Shown one piece after another: positions 40,322-49,468 of a DNA stretch of 64,000 nucleotides (position 1 is the stretch's first letter; the number at the start of each line of letters is the position of its first letter). Source of the DNA: Anaerolineae bacterium (GTDB lineage Bacteria; Chloroflexota; Anaerolineae; Promineifilales; Promineifilaceae); NCBI GenBank assembly GCA_023382655.1, contig JAHDWK010000023.1:1-64000 (forward strand). Reading direction: 5' to 3'. The notes beneath the pieces are model-generated. The model had not been told where the DNA came from, made no database searches, and saw only the letters and a list, made by a program, of their open reading frames with translations. The translations under genes were made by a program, and so were the position numbers.

Positions 40322-41080
40322 ATGAGTTCTCCATTTTTAACGGCCGTCAACATCAGCCACACCTTTCAAGACTTACCTGTCCTGGCGAATATCTCGTTGG
40401 AAATTCCATCAGGAGGTTTTGTGGCCCTGGTGGGGCCGTCAGGCATTGGCAAGTCTACATTGCTGCGCATATTGGCGGGTTTGTTACGGCCGTCATCCGG
40501 TGAAATTCACATGACCGATGATTCCCGCCAGGAACCCATTGGGCTGGTCTTTCAGCGCGATAACCTGATGCCCTGGCGCACGGTGGCCGAAAATGTGCGC
40601 CTACCATTGGAACTGATGAGAGTCAATGGGCGAAAGGCAGACGGCCGTGTGCAAAAGATGATCAACCTGGTGGGGTTGGCCGGTTTTGAGAACAGTTATC
40701 CGGCGCAGTTGTCCGGCGGTATGGCCCAGCGGGTGGCATTGGCCCGGGCGCTGGTACATGAGCCGCTGTTTTTGCTGCTGGATGAGCCGTTTGGGGCGCT
40801 GGATGCGCTGACGCGGGAACGGATGGGGCTGGAACTACTGCGTATCTGGGAAGCAATGCCGGTGACGGTGTTTATGGTCACACACAGCATCAGCGAAGCG
40901 GTGTTTCTGGCTGATGAGGTATTGGTAATGGGAGGCTCACCGGGCACGGGTCGGCCAGCGACCATCACCCATCGTATTGTGACCGGCTTACCCCGGCCGC
41001 GAGATTTGGCAATAGAGCGCACGGCCGTGTTTCAGGATTGTGTTACGGCCGTGCGCGCCGCTATTGAATCCAGTGTTTAA
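40322..41080 (+). CDS. Riboflavin ABC transporter, ATPase
   Basis: A 252-residue ATP-binding subunit. Walker A GPSGIGKS (38-45), Q-loop L-V-F-Q-R-D-N-L-M-P-W-R, signature LSGGMAQRV and Walker B LLLLDEPF are intact, and the D-loop and H-loop (M-V-T-H-S-I) follow. It resembles nitrate/taurine/thiamine-precursor transport ATPases. It follows the riboflavin-binding protein by 46 bp and completes the importer. The start is the ATG at 40322. Confidence 0.88.
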   Translation: MSSPFLTAVNISHTFQDLPVLANISLEIPSGGFVALVGPSGIGKSTLLRILAGLLRPSSGEIHMTDDSRQEPIGLVFQRDNLMPWRTVAENVRLPLELMRVNGRKADGRVQKMINLVGLAGFENSYPAQLSGGMAQRVALARALVHEPLFLLLDEPFGALDALTRERMGLELLRIWEAMPVTVFMVTHSISEAVFLADEVLVMGGSPGTGRPATITHRIVTGLPRPRDLAIERTAVFQDCVTAVRAAIESSV

Positions 41081-41192
41081 ATGTTCTGGTGTTCACGTGC
41101 CAGACTGTCGCCTCGATTCGTCCTGGGAGGCCCGGTAGACAATCCAAAACCTCACCGAATAAACAATTACCGCTTGATGCCTACCCTATTGT

Positions 41193-42143
41193 TTATTCCC
41201 CTGGCGCAATCTGAGGCACAGGTTCTATTTTCCGTTGCTGGCGACGCCGCCGGACAAAACGGACGAACAGCCAGAGGGGCACGCCAATCAACAGGGCAAT
41301 GGGCAGTACAAGAATCATCAGCCAGATAACCAGAGTGGCTAGACCTTGCAAGGCACTGATGAGGGCTTCGATAGCATCCCGCGCCACGCCTTGGGGCCGC
41401 CAGCCGGCCACCTGCACCGGCCGGGCAGCAATGTCCGGCGTCAGGGAAATAGTGATGGTGGAAAAGGCAGCCGACTGGCTCAGATATTGCATCCGACCTT
41501 TAATGACTTCAATTTCCCCTTCCAACCGGCTGAGTTCCTGGTTCACCGCCAATGCTTCTTCAACTGTCATGGCGTCATCTAAAAAGGAGCGGACTCGTTC
41601 GGCCGTTGCCTCCAGGTTGCCCAATCGCGCCTCCAGGTCTACGTACTCCTCGGTCACATCCTGCCCGGAGACATTTTCACTGCGCACTTCCACGGCCATC
41701 TGTTTGAGCGTTTCCATCGCACCAATAAAACCGGCGGCGGGCACGCGGATGGTGATGTCGCCGGATTTGGCGTCTACACCATATTGGTACAGATTGGCAT
41801 TAACGACCCAACCACCACTTTGTTCGGCCAACCGGGTGATGTCGGCCACCGTTTCTTCAGTATCCAGCACAACCAGGCTCAGATTCCCGGTGCGAATAAT
41901 AAGCCGTTCTACCTGGTCGCTCTGCCCAACCGCACCTTCGCCGGAAGAAAAGGCAAGATTGGACACGGCCGTGTCTCTATCCACAGCCGACGTTTCTGAC
42001 TCCTCCATTGGCGCCTGGGCGGGTATTTCCGCAGAACCAACTTGATCATAGGCGAATTGGGGTTCGGCCATAGAGGCGCTGCCACAGGCAGCCAGTATCA
42101 GCACCAAAATTATTAGGGTAAACAAATGCTTTTTGGGGATCAT
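41193..42143 (-). CDS. DUF4349 lipoprotein
   Basis: A 316-residue protein. A signal peptide with lipobox L-A-A-C precedes a domain with R-L-I-I-R-T-G-N-L-S-L-V-V, then a coiled coil (about 170-215; L-S-R-L-E-G-E-I-E-V-I-K-G-R). A C-terminal membrane helix (about 270-295) and a basic tail follow. These are the features of DUF4349 proteins, whose function is unknown. It is attached to the membrane at both ends. AGGAGGTTAAGATG gives a good ribosome-binding site. Confidence 0.85.
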   Translation of the reverse strand: MIPKKHLFTLIILVLILAACGSASMAEPQFAYDQVGSAEIPAQAPMEESETSAVDRDTAVSNLAFSSGEGAVGQSDQVERLIIRTGNLSLVVLDTEETVADITRLAEQSGGWVVNANLYQYGVDAKSGDITIRVPAAGFIGAMETLKQMAVEVRSENVSGQDVTEEYVDLEARLGNLEATAERVRSFLDDAMTVEEALAVNQELSRLEGEIEVIKGRMQYLSQSAAFSTITISLTPDIAARPVQVAGWRPQGVARDAIEALISALQGLATLVIWLMILVLPIALLIGVPLWLFVRFVRRRRQQRKIEPVPQIAPGE

Positions 42144-42259
42144 CTTAACCTCCTACATGTCAATTTCAATTTTGAGCGGCAGACCATCACCGAATAACGC
42201 CATCTGCCGCCTGATGCCATAGCTAAGACGCCACGATCCAGGAATTGGTTCCCCAAAAA

Positions 42260-42340
42260 CGAATAATCCGTAGCCCGCATTCCATAACAGAATGCGTACT
42301 ACGGATTACCGGTTACGGATTACCGATTACTGATTACCAA
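42260..42340. repeat. GTAGCCCGCATTC / GATTACCGGTTACGGATT repeats
   Basis: An inverted repeat (CCGTAG...GCATTC...GAATGC...CTACGG) and tandem GATTACC units fill the gap before the HAAS gene end. The remaining bases 42144-42259 hold nothing recognisable. Confidence 0.7.
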
Positions 42341-42342
42341 CC

Positions 42343-43386
42343 TCACCCCATCTTACCGGCCAACGTGGGTGATGGTTCATTTTTAGGCATCTGCCACAGT
42401 TGATACGCTTTGTGGGCCGCTGACAGCAGTTGCGTCAACAGGATAATGGGCAAAGCCAGACGACCGAGCAGGTCAAATATCTGCGCCAGTACCGCCAAAC
42501 CCTCGGCCGGGAAATCGGTTGTTTGAGCCAGGGCCGCGTTCTCGCCAAAGACGGGGCCATTGACGATGAGGATGTAGACGACAACGGCCGTGAACAAATT
42601 CACACCAATATCCAGCAGCAAGGTCGTCCGGGTTTGCCAGCGGAAGCGCAATTTATAAATGTCTATGCCAATGGAAACGAGCAGGAGCAGGTTCACCCAG
42701 GGCAGCAAATTGGCGTAAAAGTTCGCCGAGAACAGCGGCACCGTCATCAACTGTTCGTCGTGCATGACAATAATACCCGCCCACTGCGGGAAAGCATTGA
42801 GCAGCAACAGAAATATCACGCCAAACACAATCCCGGCAATGAGTTCACCTCGTTTCATTTCTCGTCCGTTATCAACGGCCGGCAATTTGTGCGGGTCCCA
42901 TTCTTCTTCTTCGTCCATCGTTAACTCGGATTCGGGGATGATCCGTTCCAGGATAGCAAAGACGATGGCGATGGAGCCAAAGGCGCTGAACAAAGCGCCA
43001 ATCACATCGGGAATGGCGCGCACGATTGAACCGGTTACATCGGTCAGAAAAGCATCGGAATTCCAGGCCGAAAGCACAACGCCAAAAAGGGTCACGGCCG
43101 TGAGCACCACCGCCACCACTGTTACCACGATCTTAAAAATCGGGAACAACTGCGGCCCAATCAGGTATTGGGGGCGGCTCTGGTAAGAGGCAGCAACTTT
43201 TTCGGGGTGCCCCATTTCCAGGAGCACGGCCGTGACTACCTCCTCATCCGCCTTATCCACCTTCGTTTGCGCCCGGTCTTCCACCATATCTTGCAGCAAG
43301 GAGCGCAGTTCCGTCTGCACATCCACCCGCTGCTGGCGGGGCAAATGCCGCCCTACTTCGGCTACATATCGTTCTATCATGTCCAT
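42343..43386 (-). CDS. HAAS-domain membrane protein (PadR partner)
   Basis: A 347-residue protein. The N-terminal 70 residues (R-Y-V-A-E-V-G-R-H-L-P-R-Q-Q-R-V-D-V, then E-L-R-S-L-L-Q-D-M-V-E-D) form a HAAS-type helical domain that is known to associate with PadR regulators. About six membrane helices follow. It lies 11 bp downstream of the PadR gene and is co-transcribed. It probably senses a membrane signal and modulates PadR (family inference). Confidence 0.82.
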   Translation of the reverse strand: MDMIERYVAEVGRHLPRQQRVDVQTELRSLLQDMVEDRAQTKVDKADEEVVTAVLLEMGHPEKVAASYQSRPQYLIGPQLFPIFKIVVTVVAVVLTAVTLFGVVLSAWNSDAFLTDVTGSIVRAIPDVIGALFSAFGSIAIVFAILERIIPESELTMDEEEEWDPHKLPAVDNGREMKRGELIAGIVFGVIFLLLLNAFPQWAGIIVMHDEQLMTVPLFSANFYANLLPWVNLLLLVSIGIDIYKLRFRWQTRTTLLLDIGVNLFTAVVVYILIVNGPVFGENAALAQTTDFPAEGLAVLAQIFDLLGRLALPIILLTQLLSAAHKAYQLWQMPKNEPSPTLAGKMG

Positions 43387-43397
43387 TGGTATATCTC

Positions 43398-43757
43398 CTA
43401 TTGATCGCTTTTAATTTCGTCCACCAACAGCCCGTCCATCACCACTCCCAGGTATTTCCATTCGGCTTTCAGTTCACTGAAAGTGGTCTGGCCCATCTCA
43501 GAAAGTGTGTAATAACGGCGCGGCCGGCCACCTTCCTCCAAATCCCATTCGCTGTTGAGCAACCCTTGGGTTTCTAACCGGCGCAATAGGGGATAAAGGG
43601 TGCCTTCGTTCACATCAAAGCCCTTTTCCACTAACGCTTGCCGTAGCGAATAGCCATAATGAGTCTGGCGTAACTGGCTTAAAACAGCCAGCACAATGAC
43701 GCCACGCCGCAGTTCCAATTGTAAGTTCTCTGCATACTGTTGGTTAGCTTGTGTCAT
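43398..43757 (-). CDS. PadR-family transcriptional regulator
   Basis: About 119 residues from ATG 43757 (MTQANQQYA). An ATG at 43766 is also possible. The winged-helix body Y-G-Y-S-L-R-Q-A-L, F-D-V-N-E-G-T-L-Y-P-L-L-R-R-L-E and R-P-R-R-Y-Y-T-L-S is the PadR core. An operator-like dyad sits at the start, so it is probably autoregulated. It pairs with the HAAS protein. A divergent PspC gene lies 145 bp away. Confidence 0.9.
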   Translation of the reverse strand: MTQANQQYAENLQLELRRGVIVLAVLSQLRQTHYGYSLRQALVEKGFDVNEGTLYPLLRRLETQGLLNSEWDLEEGGRPRRYYTLSEMGQTTFSELKAEWKYLGVVMDGLLVDEIKSDQ

Positions 43758-43767
43758 GCGGCACATA

Positions 43768-43788
43768 ATACTATATATCATACAGTAT
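43768..43788. promoter_or_regulatory. PadR-type operator candidate
   Basis: ATACT-N11-AGTAT, a 21-bp A/T-rich dyad immediately upstream of the PadR start. PadR proteins bind such ATACT/AGTAT inverted repeats and repress their own operons. Confidence 0.65.
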
Positions 43789-43902
43789 TGTCAAGCACAC
43801 AGCATAAATTGCTTGATCGTCCTGGTTGATGGTGATACAACTCCATTTACCTGGATGCGTATTAGCCGTTGTTCGTTAGTTCAATCAATAAGGAGATTCC
43901 AC

Positions 43903-44139
43903 ATGGAAAAAGAAACAAAGAAACTTTATCGCAGCCAATCTGATCGTATGTTGGCCGGGGTGTGTGGTGGCCTGGGTGTTTATATAGGCATGGATCCCAC
44001 CATCATCCGCATTATATTTGTCCTGCTTGTCTTGTTTGGTGGTGGCGGTGGATTGTTATACCTCTTGCTCTGGATATTTATTCCCCAGGAGCCAGCCGGA
44101 ACAGATACACCCGCCAAGAATGCCACACCAGATGAATAA
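43903..44139 (+). CDS. PspC-domain membrane protein
   Basis: A 78-residue protein from ATG 43903 with an AAGGAGA ribosome-binding site. K-K-L-Y-R-S, D-R-M-L-A-G-V-C-G-G-L and D-P-T-I-I-R-I-I-F-V-L are the PspC signature. Two hydrophobic stretches follow. PspC relates to phage-shock and envelope-stress control. The gene is divergent from the PadR gene and may share its operator region. Confidence 0.88.
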   Translation: MEKETKKLYRSQSDRMLAGVCGGLGVYIGMDPTIIRIIFVLLVLFGGGGGLLYLLLWIFIPQEPAGTDTPAKNATPDE

Positions 44140-44145
44140 CCTCAA

Positions 44146-44184
44146 CAAAAAAGCCCGACACATCAGATGCCGGGCTTTTTTGTT
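44146..44184. terminator. Bidirectional terminator
   Basis: AAAAAAGCCCG...CGGGCTTTTTTG: a G/C stem with A-tract and T-tract on its two sides, lying between the PspC and GNAT genes. It can serve both. Confidence 0.88.
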
Positions 44185-44211
44185 TGTCACGGCCGTACCG
44201 CCACTCCCCGC

Positions 44212-44706
44212 CTATACAATTACTTTGCCCATCCGATAATAGGTTGGCTCTATATACCCCTGGTGTGTGCCCGACCCGATGATGTCATAACCGAGAGATT
44301 GATAATAACGCACATTGTCTGGCAGTGCTGTGCGCACACCCAACACCACCCGCCGGAAGCCTTGCTCCCTGGCTTGCTGCTCCACCGCCTCAATCAGGCG
44401 GCGGGCAATGCCCTGGCGCTGGTAGGCGGGCAACACTGCCAACCGGCCAAAGTAGAGCGCATCCGGATACTGTTGATGAGGTTTGGTAAAGACACAGGCG
44501 ACAGGACGGCCCGAAGCCGCTTCGGATTCGCCGTCTTCCTCCGCCAACCATAACGTTTCCTGCGCCAGCTTCTCCCGCAAAGCATCTACCGTCTCCCTGG
44601 TGACGCCCGATGGCGGGTCTAAATCCTGGTAAGCGCCAAATGTCGCCTGCAAAATGCCCAGTACCGCTTCACAATCCGACTCATTTCCCCGGCAAATTTG
44701 AATCAT
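44212..44706 (-). CDS. GNAT-family N-acetyltransferase
   Basis: A 164-residue GNAT domain from ATG 44706 (GAGGTGAGC ribosome-binding site). R-L-A-V-L-P-A-Y-Q-R-Q-G-I-A-R-R-L-I is the acetyl-CoA motif A (near 90), and Y-Y-Q-S-L-G-Y is motif B. The substrate is unknown. It is transcribed away from a palindrome that separates it from the MFS gene. Confidence 0.85.
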   Translation of the reverse strand: MIQICRGNESDCEAVLGILQATFGAYQDLDPPSGVTRETVDALREKLAQETLWLAEEDGESEAASGRPVACVFTKPHQQYPDALYFGRLAVLPAYQRQGIARRLIEAVEQQAREQGFRRVVLGVRTALPDNVRYYQSLGYDIIGSGTHQGYIEPTYYRMGKVIV

Positions 44707-44719
44707 GCTCACCTCGGGT

Positions 44720-44754
44720 CAGACATCCGATTTCTTGAAGAAATCGGATGTCTG
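44720..44754. repeat. CAGACATCCGATTTCTT palindrome
   Basis: A perfect 17-bp inverted repeat with a single central base, between the MFS gene end and the GNAT start. It is likely a terminator, and consists of the CATCCGATTTC repeat family. Confidence 0.8.
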
Positions 44755-44771
44755 ATGATAGATGGTGACAA

Positions 44772-45929
44772 CTAATCTCCAACTGATGTCAGTGTTAGCT
44801 GTCCGGCAAAGAGTCGCCAGTTCGCGCCAATAAACAACAACAAAGCTGCCAATGAAGCCCAACCCGCCCATTGAAAAGCGGCCACCGCCCCATGCACATC
44901 ATACAAATAGCCGCCGGTAAATGCCCCCAACGCCGCCCCCAGGCCAAACACGGCGCTGCTGAACAAGCCTTGTGCCGTTGCCCCCAAACCGGGTGGAGCG
45001 TTTTCGTCAGCATAGGCCACACCTGCCACCCACATCGCCGCAAAGGTTGGCCCATGTAGCAGACTGATGGGTAACACCTGCCAGGGTGCAGTCATCCACA
45101 CGTAAGCAAATGCGCGGATGACGGTACCCACCATAGAGAGCATCAGCACAAACGGCGCACCCCACCGCGCCAATAACCGACGTGAGTAAAGAAAGACGGG
45201 AATTTCGCTGATAGTGGCAAACGTGAGCGACAAACCCATGATGGTGTTGCTGGCGCCCATCTCTTCCAGGTAGAGAAAGAGGTAATTGAGGAAAATGCCC
45301 AGCGTCATGCCTTCCACCAGGGCTACGGCCGTAAACAACAGCCAATGCCGATTGGTGAGCAGCACCCGTAACCCATGCCGCACCGAATCGCCCACATGCC
45401 CCCCCTGCACCGGCAGCCATACCCCCACCAGAAACAAGACAATCATCAACAGCAGGTAGATGATGAAGGCGCTAGACAAACCTTGCGCCTCGATGATAAT
45501 GCCAATGATGAGCGCGGCGATGCCCCAACCAACCGAACCCCACAGGCGGACACGGCCGTACTCTGCCCGCCGCTCCCCCAACCGCACCATCACGGCATTA
45601 TCCACCAGGGGCACAATGGGCGCGGCGAAAATGGCAAACAGGCAAACAACCGGAATGAGCGCGGCAAACGTTGTCACCTGGGTCATGGCGGCTATGGAAA
45701 ACCACAATCCGGCAATCGTCACCAGCAGCAGCAAGTGGTGTTTGTTGGTGGCGTCGGCCAATGCCCCCCAGGCTCCCGCCGCCACTACCGTGATCAACGG
45801 TATAATGCCTGTGAGCAGGCCAATTTGACGGCCGTTCAGCCCTAAATCCTGGTAATGCAAAGTTAAAAATGGCAGGAGGGAGGCCGCCGCCCCAAAGAAT
45901 ACAAAATAAAAAGCTTTTGCTGAGCACAT
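44772..45929 (-). CDS. MFS transporter (LacY-like / MFS_1_like)
   Basis: A 385-residue 12-helix transporter. F-F-G-A-A-A-S-L-L-P-F-L near the start, G-R-Q-I-G-L-L-T-G, and R-L-W-G-S-V-G-W-G-I-A-A are features of the MFS_1_like family related to nucleoside and oligosaccharide symporters. The substrate cannot be inferred. It follows repeat-rich DNA. Confidence 0.85.
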   Translation of the reverse strand: MCSAKAFYFVFFGAAASLLPFLTLHYQDLGLNGRQIGLLTGIIPLITVVAAGAWGALADATNKHHLLLLVTIAGLWFSIAAMTQVTTFAALIPVVCLFAIFAAPIVPLVDNAVMVRLGERRAEYGRVRLWGSVGWGIAALIIGIIIEAQGLSSAFIIYLLLMIVLFLVGVWLPVQGGHVGDSVRHGLRVLLTNRHWLLFTAVALVEGMTLGIFLNYLFLYLEEMGASNTIMGLSLTFATISEIPVFLYSRRLLARWGAPFVLMLSMVGTVIRAFAYVWMTAPWQVLPISLLHGPTFAAMWVAGVAYADENAPPGLGATAQGLFSSAVFGLGAALGAFTGGYLYDVHGAVAAFQWAGWASLAALLLFIGANWRLFAGQLTLTSVGD

Positions 45930-45936
45930 GAGAGGT

Positions 45937-46145
45937 TTGCGGTAATCGGTTATCGGTAAACGATAATCGATTAGTTATCACTCCTTTAGAAGTATGGTCG
46001 GTCAGATTATATCATTCTGGTGTGGGGCGAGTAATAGGTGATCGGTATCCCGAAGGCGGAATTCCGAAGCCCGATTTCAGACCTCGGACATCGGACATCG
46101 GATTACGGGTTACAGGTTACAGGTTACGGATGACGGACACGGTAC
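45937..46145. repeat. Repeat-filled gap before the helicase gene
   Basis: The 235-bp gap is nearly all short repeats: GGTAATCGGTTATCGGTAAACG units near 45940, then GATTTCAGACC, CGGACATCGGACATCGGATT, and ACGGGTTACAGGTTACAGGTTACGG near 46080-46130. No gene is seen in it. Confidence 0.75.
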
Positions 46146-46148
46146 GCC

Positions 46149-46164
46149 GGGTTACAATACCCTT
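46149..46164 (+). promoter_or_regulatory. Candidate -10 box for a leaderless helicase mRNA
   Basis: TACAAT lies six bases before ATG 46165, with ATGACG about 17 bp further upstream as a weak -35. The spacing suggests a leaderless transcript. Confidence 0.4.
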
Positions 46165-48471
46165 ATGCACAACTATCTGGATGAATTGAATGAAGCCCAA
46201 TACACGGCCGTGACCGCCGACCCCGGTCCCATTCTTGTTCTCGCCGGGCCGGGTTCCGGCAAGACGCGCGTCCTGACACACCGCATTGTCTATCTGATCC
46301 GCGAATTACACGTGTCGCCCTGGCACATTCTGGCTGTCACCTTTACCAACAAGGCCGCCCGCGAAATGGCCCACCGCATTGAAAAGGTATTGGAAGGGCA
46401 GCCACGTGGCCTGATGATGGGCACCTTCCACGCCACCTGCGCCCGTATCCTGCGCATCGAAGTGGACAATTTGGAGGGGTACGGCCGTGACTTTGTCATC
46501 TTTGACACCGAAGACCAGTTAGAAGCGATCAAACAGGCGCTCAAAGATTTGAACCTGGACGACAAAAAGTTCCCACCCTACAAAATGCGCAGCGGTATCG
46601 GCAGCGCCAAGAACGAGTTGATTACACCAGAAATGTACACGGCCTCTAACTATGTGGCCGAAGTAACCAAACGGGTCTACGCCCGTTACCAGCAAATCCT
46701 GGTGACAAATAACGCCATGGATTTTGACGACCTGCTGATGAACGTGGTGACACTGTTTGACCGGCGGCCCGATGTGCTGGCCAAGTACCAGGAACGATTC
46801 CAACACATTCTGGTAGACGAATTTCAGGATACCAACACGGCCCAATATGGTTTGTTGAAGCGGCTGACGGCCGTGCGGCAGAACATCTTTGCTGTTGGCG
46901 ATGCTGATCAAAGCATCTATATGTGGCGGGGGGCTGATTACCGCAATTTGAACCGTTTCCGTGACGATTTCCCAGGGGCGCGCCAAATTTTGTTGGAGCA
47001 AAATTACCGCTCCACCCAGGTCATTCTGGATGCGGCCATGGCCGTGATTAAACACAACCGCAACCGCATTCACAAGCAGCTATTTACCGAGCGACAGGGC
47101 GGCGAAAACGTAAACGTGCGCGAAGCGTATGACGAAAATGAAGAGGCGGAGCGCATTGTGGGCACGGTGCAGGATTTACTGCTGCGCGGTTATTCGCCGG
47201 GCGACATGGCCGTGATGTACCGCACCAACGCCCAATCTCGCGCCCTGGAAGAGGCATTTATACGCACCAACATCCCTTACCGGCTGGTGGGCGCGACAGC
47301 CTTTTACCGTCGCCGCGAAATCAAAGACGTGATTGCCTATTTGCGCGTGGTACATAATTCGGCCGATGCCATCAGTTTCAATCGCATTATCAACACCCCC
47401 ACACGGGGGATTGGCGGCAAAACACAGGAGCAGTTGCAGCAATGGGCCGCTTCTCTGCTCATGTCACCTGCCGACGCCCTGGTGCGGCTGGTGGTTGATC
47501 CCGATTGCCAGCACCCGTTTAACGGCCGTGCCACTAACGCCCTGCACACCTTCGGCCAGATGCTGCACGCCTGGCGCACCATCCGCGACGAAGCAACGGT
47601 GGGTGAACTGCTCGACCTGATTTTGGAGCAGACCAACTTTCGCACTTATATTGAAGACAGCGCCAAAGATGAAGATGAAGCCCAAGACCGATGGGCCAAC
47701 GTGATGGAACTACGCAATGTCGCCGCCGGAAATCAGATATCGTTAAGCGAATTTCTGGAACAAATTGCTCTGGTTTCTGAAGTAGATGACCTGGAAGCAG
47801 AACCTAACCGGGCCACACTGCTCACGCTGCACGCTGCCAAAGGGCTGGAATTCCCCATCGTCTTTCTGGCCGGATTGGAGGATGGTATTTTGCCCCACAG
47901 CCGCTCGCTGGATGATGTGGAATCGCTGGCCGAGGAGCGGCGGCTCTTTTACGTGGGCATTACGCGGGCGATGGACCGGTTGTATATTTCCCACGCTTTC
48001 CGCCGCCTGGGTTATGGCGGCTATGATGTGTCTGTGCCCTCTCGCTTCTTGCAGGATTTACCGCATGAGTTAGTAGATGGTGGCAGCGCCAAAAGTCGGC
48101 GGCAGCAGACAAAAACGCAGGCGAGTAAGTGGGAATGGTCGTCCCCAGCCAGCGGATCATCATCAAGCTGGTCAAAGGGGGAGAGGGCATCAGTGACACG
48201 GCCGTCGCCCCCCACCAGCACACCTAAACCAGAAAAATCCCTGCCACCAGCCAGATTCCTGCGGCCAGACATTGAGGATGATGACCACCAACCCCCCCAA
48301 AAAACCGCCCGCTACAAAACCGGCCAAAAAGTACGTCATGTCAAATTCGGTACTGGCACCGTCATTGAAAGCAAACTCACCGGCAGCGATGAAGAGGTCA
48401 GCGTCGCCTTTTCCGATCATGGCATCAAACGGCTGGCTGCCAGCTTTGCCAATCTGGAAGTAATTGAGTAA
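46165..48471 (+). CDS. pcrA: UvrD/PcrA-type DNA helicase
   Basis: A 768-residue superfamily 1A helicase. Motif I AGPGSGKT (27-34), motif Ia, motif II V-D-E-F-Q-D-T-N, motif III G-D-A-D-Q-S-I-Y-M-W-R-G-A, motif IV Q-N-Y-R-S-T, motif V T-L-H-A-A-K-G-L-E-F and motif VI V-G-I-T-R-A are all present. The C-terminal 60-70 residues contain the Tudor-like K-V-R-H-V-K-F-G-T-G-T-V that binds RNA polymerase. It unwinds DNA 3'-5' for repair and replication-fork clearing. PcrA and UvrD are not distinguished. Confidence 0.93.
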   Translation: MHNYLDELNEAQYTAVTADPGPILVLAGPGSGKTRVLTHRIVYLIRELHVSPWHILAVTFTNKAAREMAHRIEKVLEGQPRGLMMGTFHATCARILRIEVDNLEGYGRDFVIFDTEDQLEAIKQALKDLNLDDKKFPPYKMRSGIGSAKNELITPEMYTASNYVAEVTKRVYARYQQILVTNNAMDFDDLLMNVVTLFDRRPDVLAKYQERFQHILVDEFQDTNTAQYGLLKRLTAVRQNIFAVGDADQSIYMWRGADYRNLNRFRDDFPGARQILLEQNYRSTQVILDAAMAVIKHNRNRIHKQLFTERQGGENVNVREAYDENEEAERIVGTVQDLLLRGYSPGDMAVMYRTNAQSRALEEAFIRTNIPYRLVGATAFYRRREIKDVIAYLRVVHNSADAISFNRIINTPTRGIGGKTQEQLQQWAASLLMSPADALVRLVVDPDCQHPFNGRATNALHTFGQMLHAWRTIRDEATVGELLDLILEQTNFRTYIEDSAKDEDEAQDRWANVMELRNVAAGNQISLSEFLEQIALVSEVDDLEAEPNRATLLTLHAAKGLEFPIVFLAGLEDGILPHSRSLDDVESLAEERRLFYVGITRAMDRLYISHAFRRLGYGGYDVSVPSRFLQDLPHELVDGGSAKSRRQQTKTQASKWEWSSPASGSSSSWSKGERASVTRPSPPTSTPKPEKSLPPARFLRPDIEDDDHQPPQKTARYKTGQKVRHVKFGTGTVIESKLTGSDEEVSVAFSDHGIKRLAASFANLEVIE

Positions 48472-48549
48472 TTAGGGTACTGCTTGTTTGTGAAGGCGTG
48501 TACGATAACAATTTTAACTTGCTCCTTGATGCACAGGTAGCATACAACG

Positions 48550-49443
48550 ATGAAAGCTGCTGACATTCAAATACGTGATCCCTGTGTTTACGCCCATCAA
48601 CAGGAAAAGATATATTACATGTTCGGAACGACGGATCACAATTGTTGGCGTGGCCCTGGGCAAGGTTTTGACTGCTACTACAGCAAAGATCTGAGAGAAT
48701 GGGAGGGGCCAATTCCTGCGTTTAAGCCATCAGGCCATTTCTGGGGCAAAGAAAACTTCTGGGCGCCGGAAGCTCACAAATTCAATGACCGGTTTTATAT
48801 GTTTGCCTCGTTCAAAGCCGAGAAGCGCTATCGCGCCACGCAAATCCTGACGGCGCAGGATGTAGTTGGCCCCTACCTCCCCCTGGTAGATGAGTCGGTG
48901 ACGCCCCCAGATTGGCAGTGCCTGGATGGCACATTGCATGTAGACGAAGCTGGCAATCCCTGGATGGTCTTTTGTCACGAATGGGTGCAAATACACAATG
49001 GGGCCATATGTGCCATGCAGTTGACAAGCGACTTGAAGGAAGCCGTGGGACGCCCCCTGTTTCTCTTTAATGCCTCGGAAGCACGCTGGGTGCAGGAATC
49101 TGATTGGCCGGAAAAAGATGCAAAATATCGCTTTCCCACCTACGTGACGGATGGGCCATTTCTGCCCCGGTTAAGCGATGGCACATTGCTCATGTTATGG
49201 TCTAGCCTGGGTGCAAAAGGGTATGCGATGGGCGTGAGCCGGTCAGAGAATGGGCAAATTTCCGGCCCCTGGCACCATGACCCTGACCCAATCTGGGCAG
49301 AGGATGGCAGACATGGCATGATTTTCAAAACATTTGCCGGGCAGTTGATGTTAACATTTCATAGCCCCAACCAAAGCCCGAATGAGCGCGCTGTATTTGT
49401 GGAGATCGAAGAAAAGGATGGGGGGATACAACTCAAAATGTAG
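48550..49443 (+). CDS. GH43/GH62-like glycoside hydrolase
   Basis: A 297-residue five-blade-propeller hydrolase. The N-terminal general base Asp is probably Asp9 in I-R-D-P-C-V-Y, a further candidate is W-A-P-E-A-H near 75, and L-D-G-T-L-H-V-D-E-A-G-N-P-W-M near 124 is a clear GH43-type pattern. There is no signal peptide, so it acts inside the cell on imported oligosaccharides (inference). It lies convergent to the rhamnose operon. It contains no ACGGCCGT over its whole length. Confidence 0.75.
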   Translation: MKAADIQIRDPCVYAHQQEKIYYMFGTTDHNCWRGPGQGFDCYYSKDLREWEGPIPAFKPSGHFWGKENFWAPEAHKFNDRFYMFASFKAEKRYRATQILTAQDVVGPYLPLVDESVTPPDWQCLDGTLHVDEAGNPWMVFCHEWVQIHNGAICAMQLTSDLKEAVGRPLFLFNASEARWVQESDWPEKDAKYRFPTYVTDGPFLPRLSDGTLLMLWSSLGAKGYAMGVSRSENGQISGPWHHDPDPIWAEDGRHGMIFKTFAGQLMLTFHSPNQSPNERAVFVEIEEKDGGIQLKM

Positions 49444-49468
49444 GGGCATGATAAACAAATTGCCGCCG

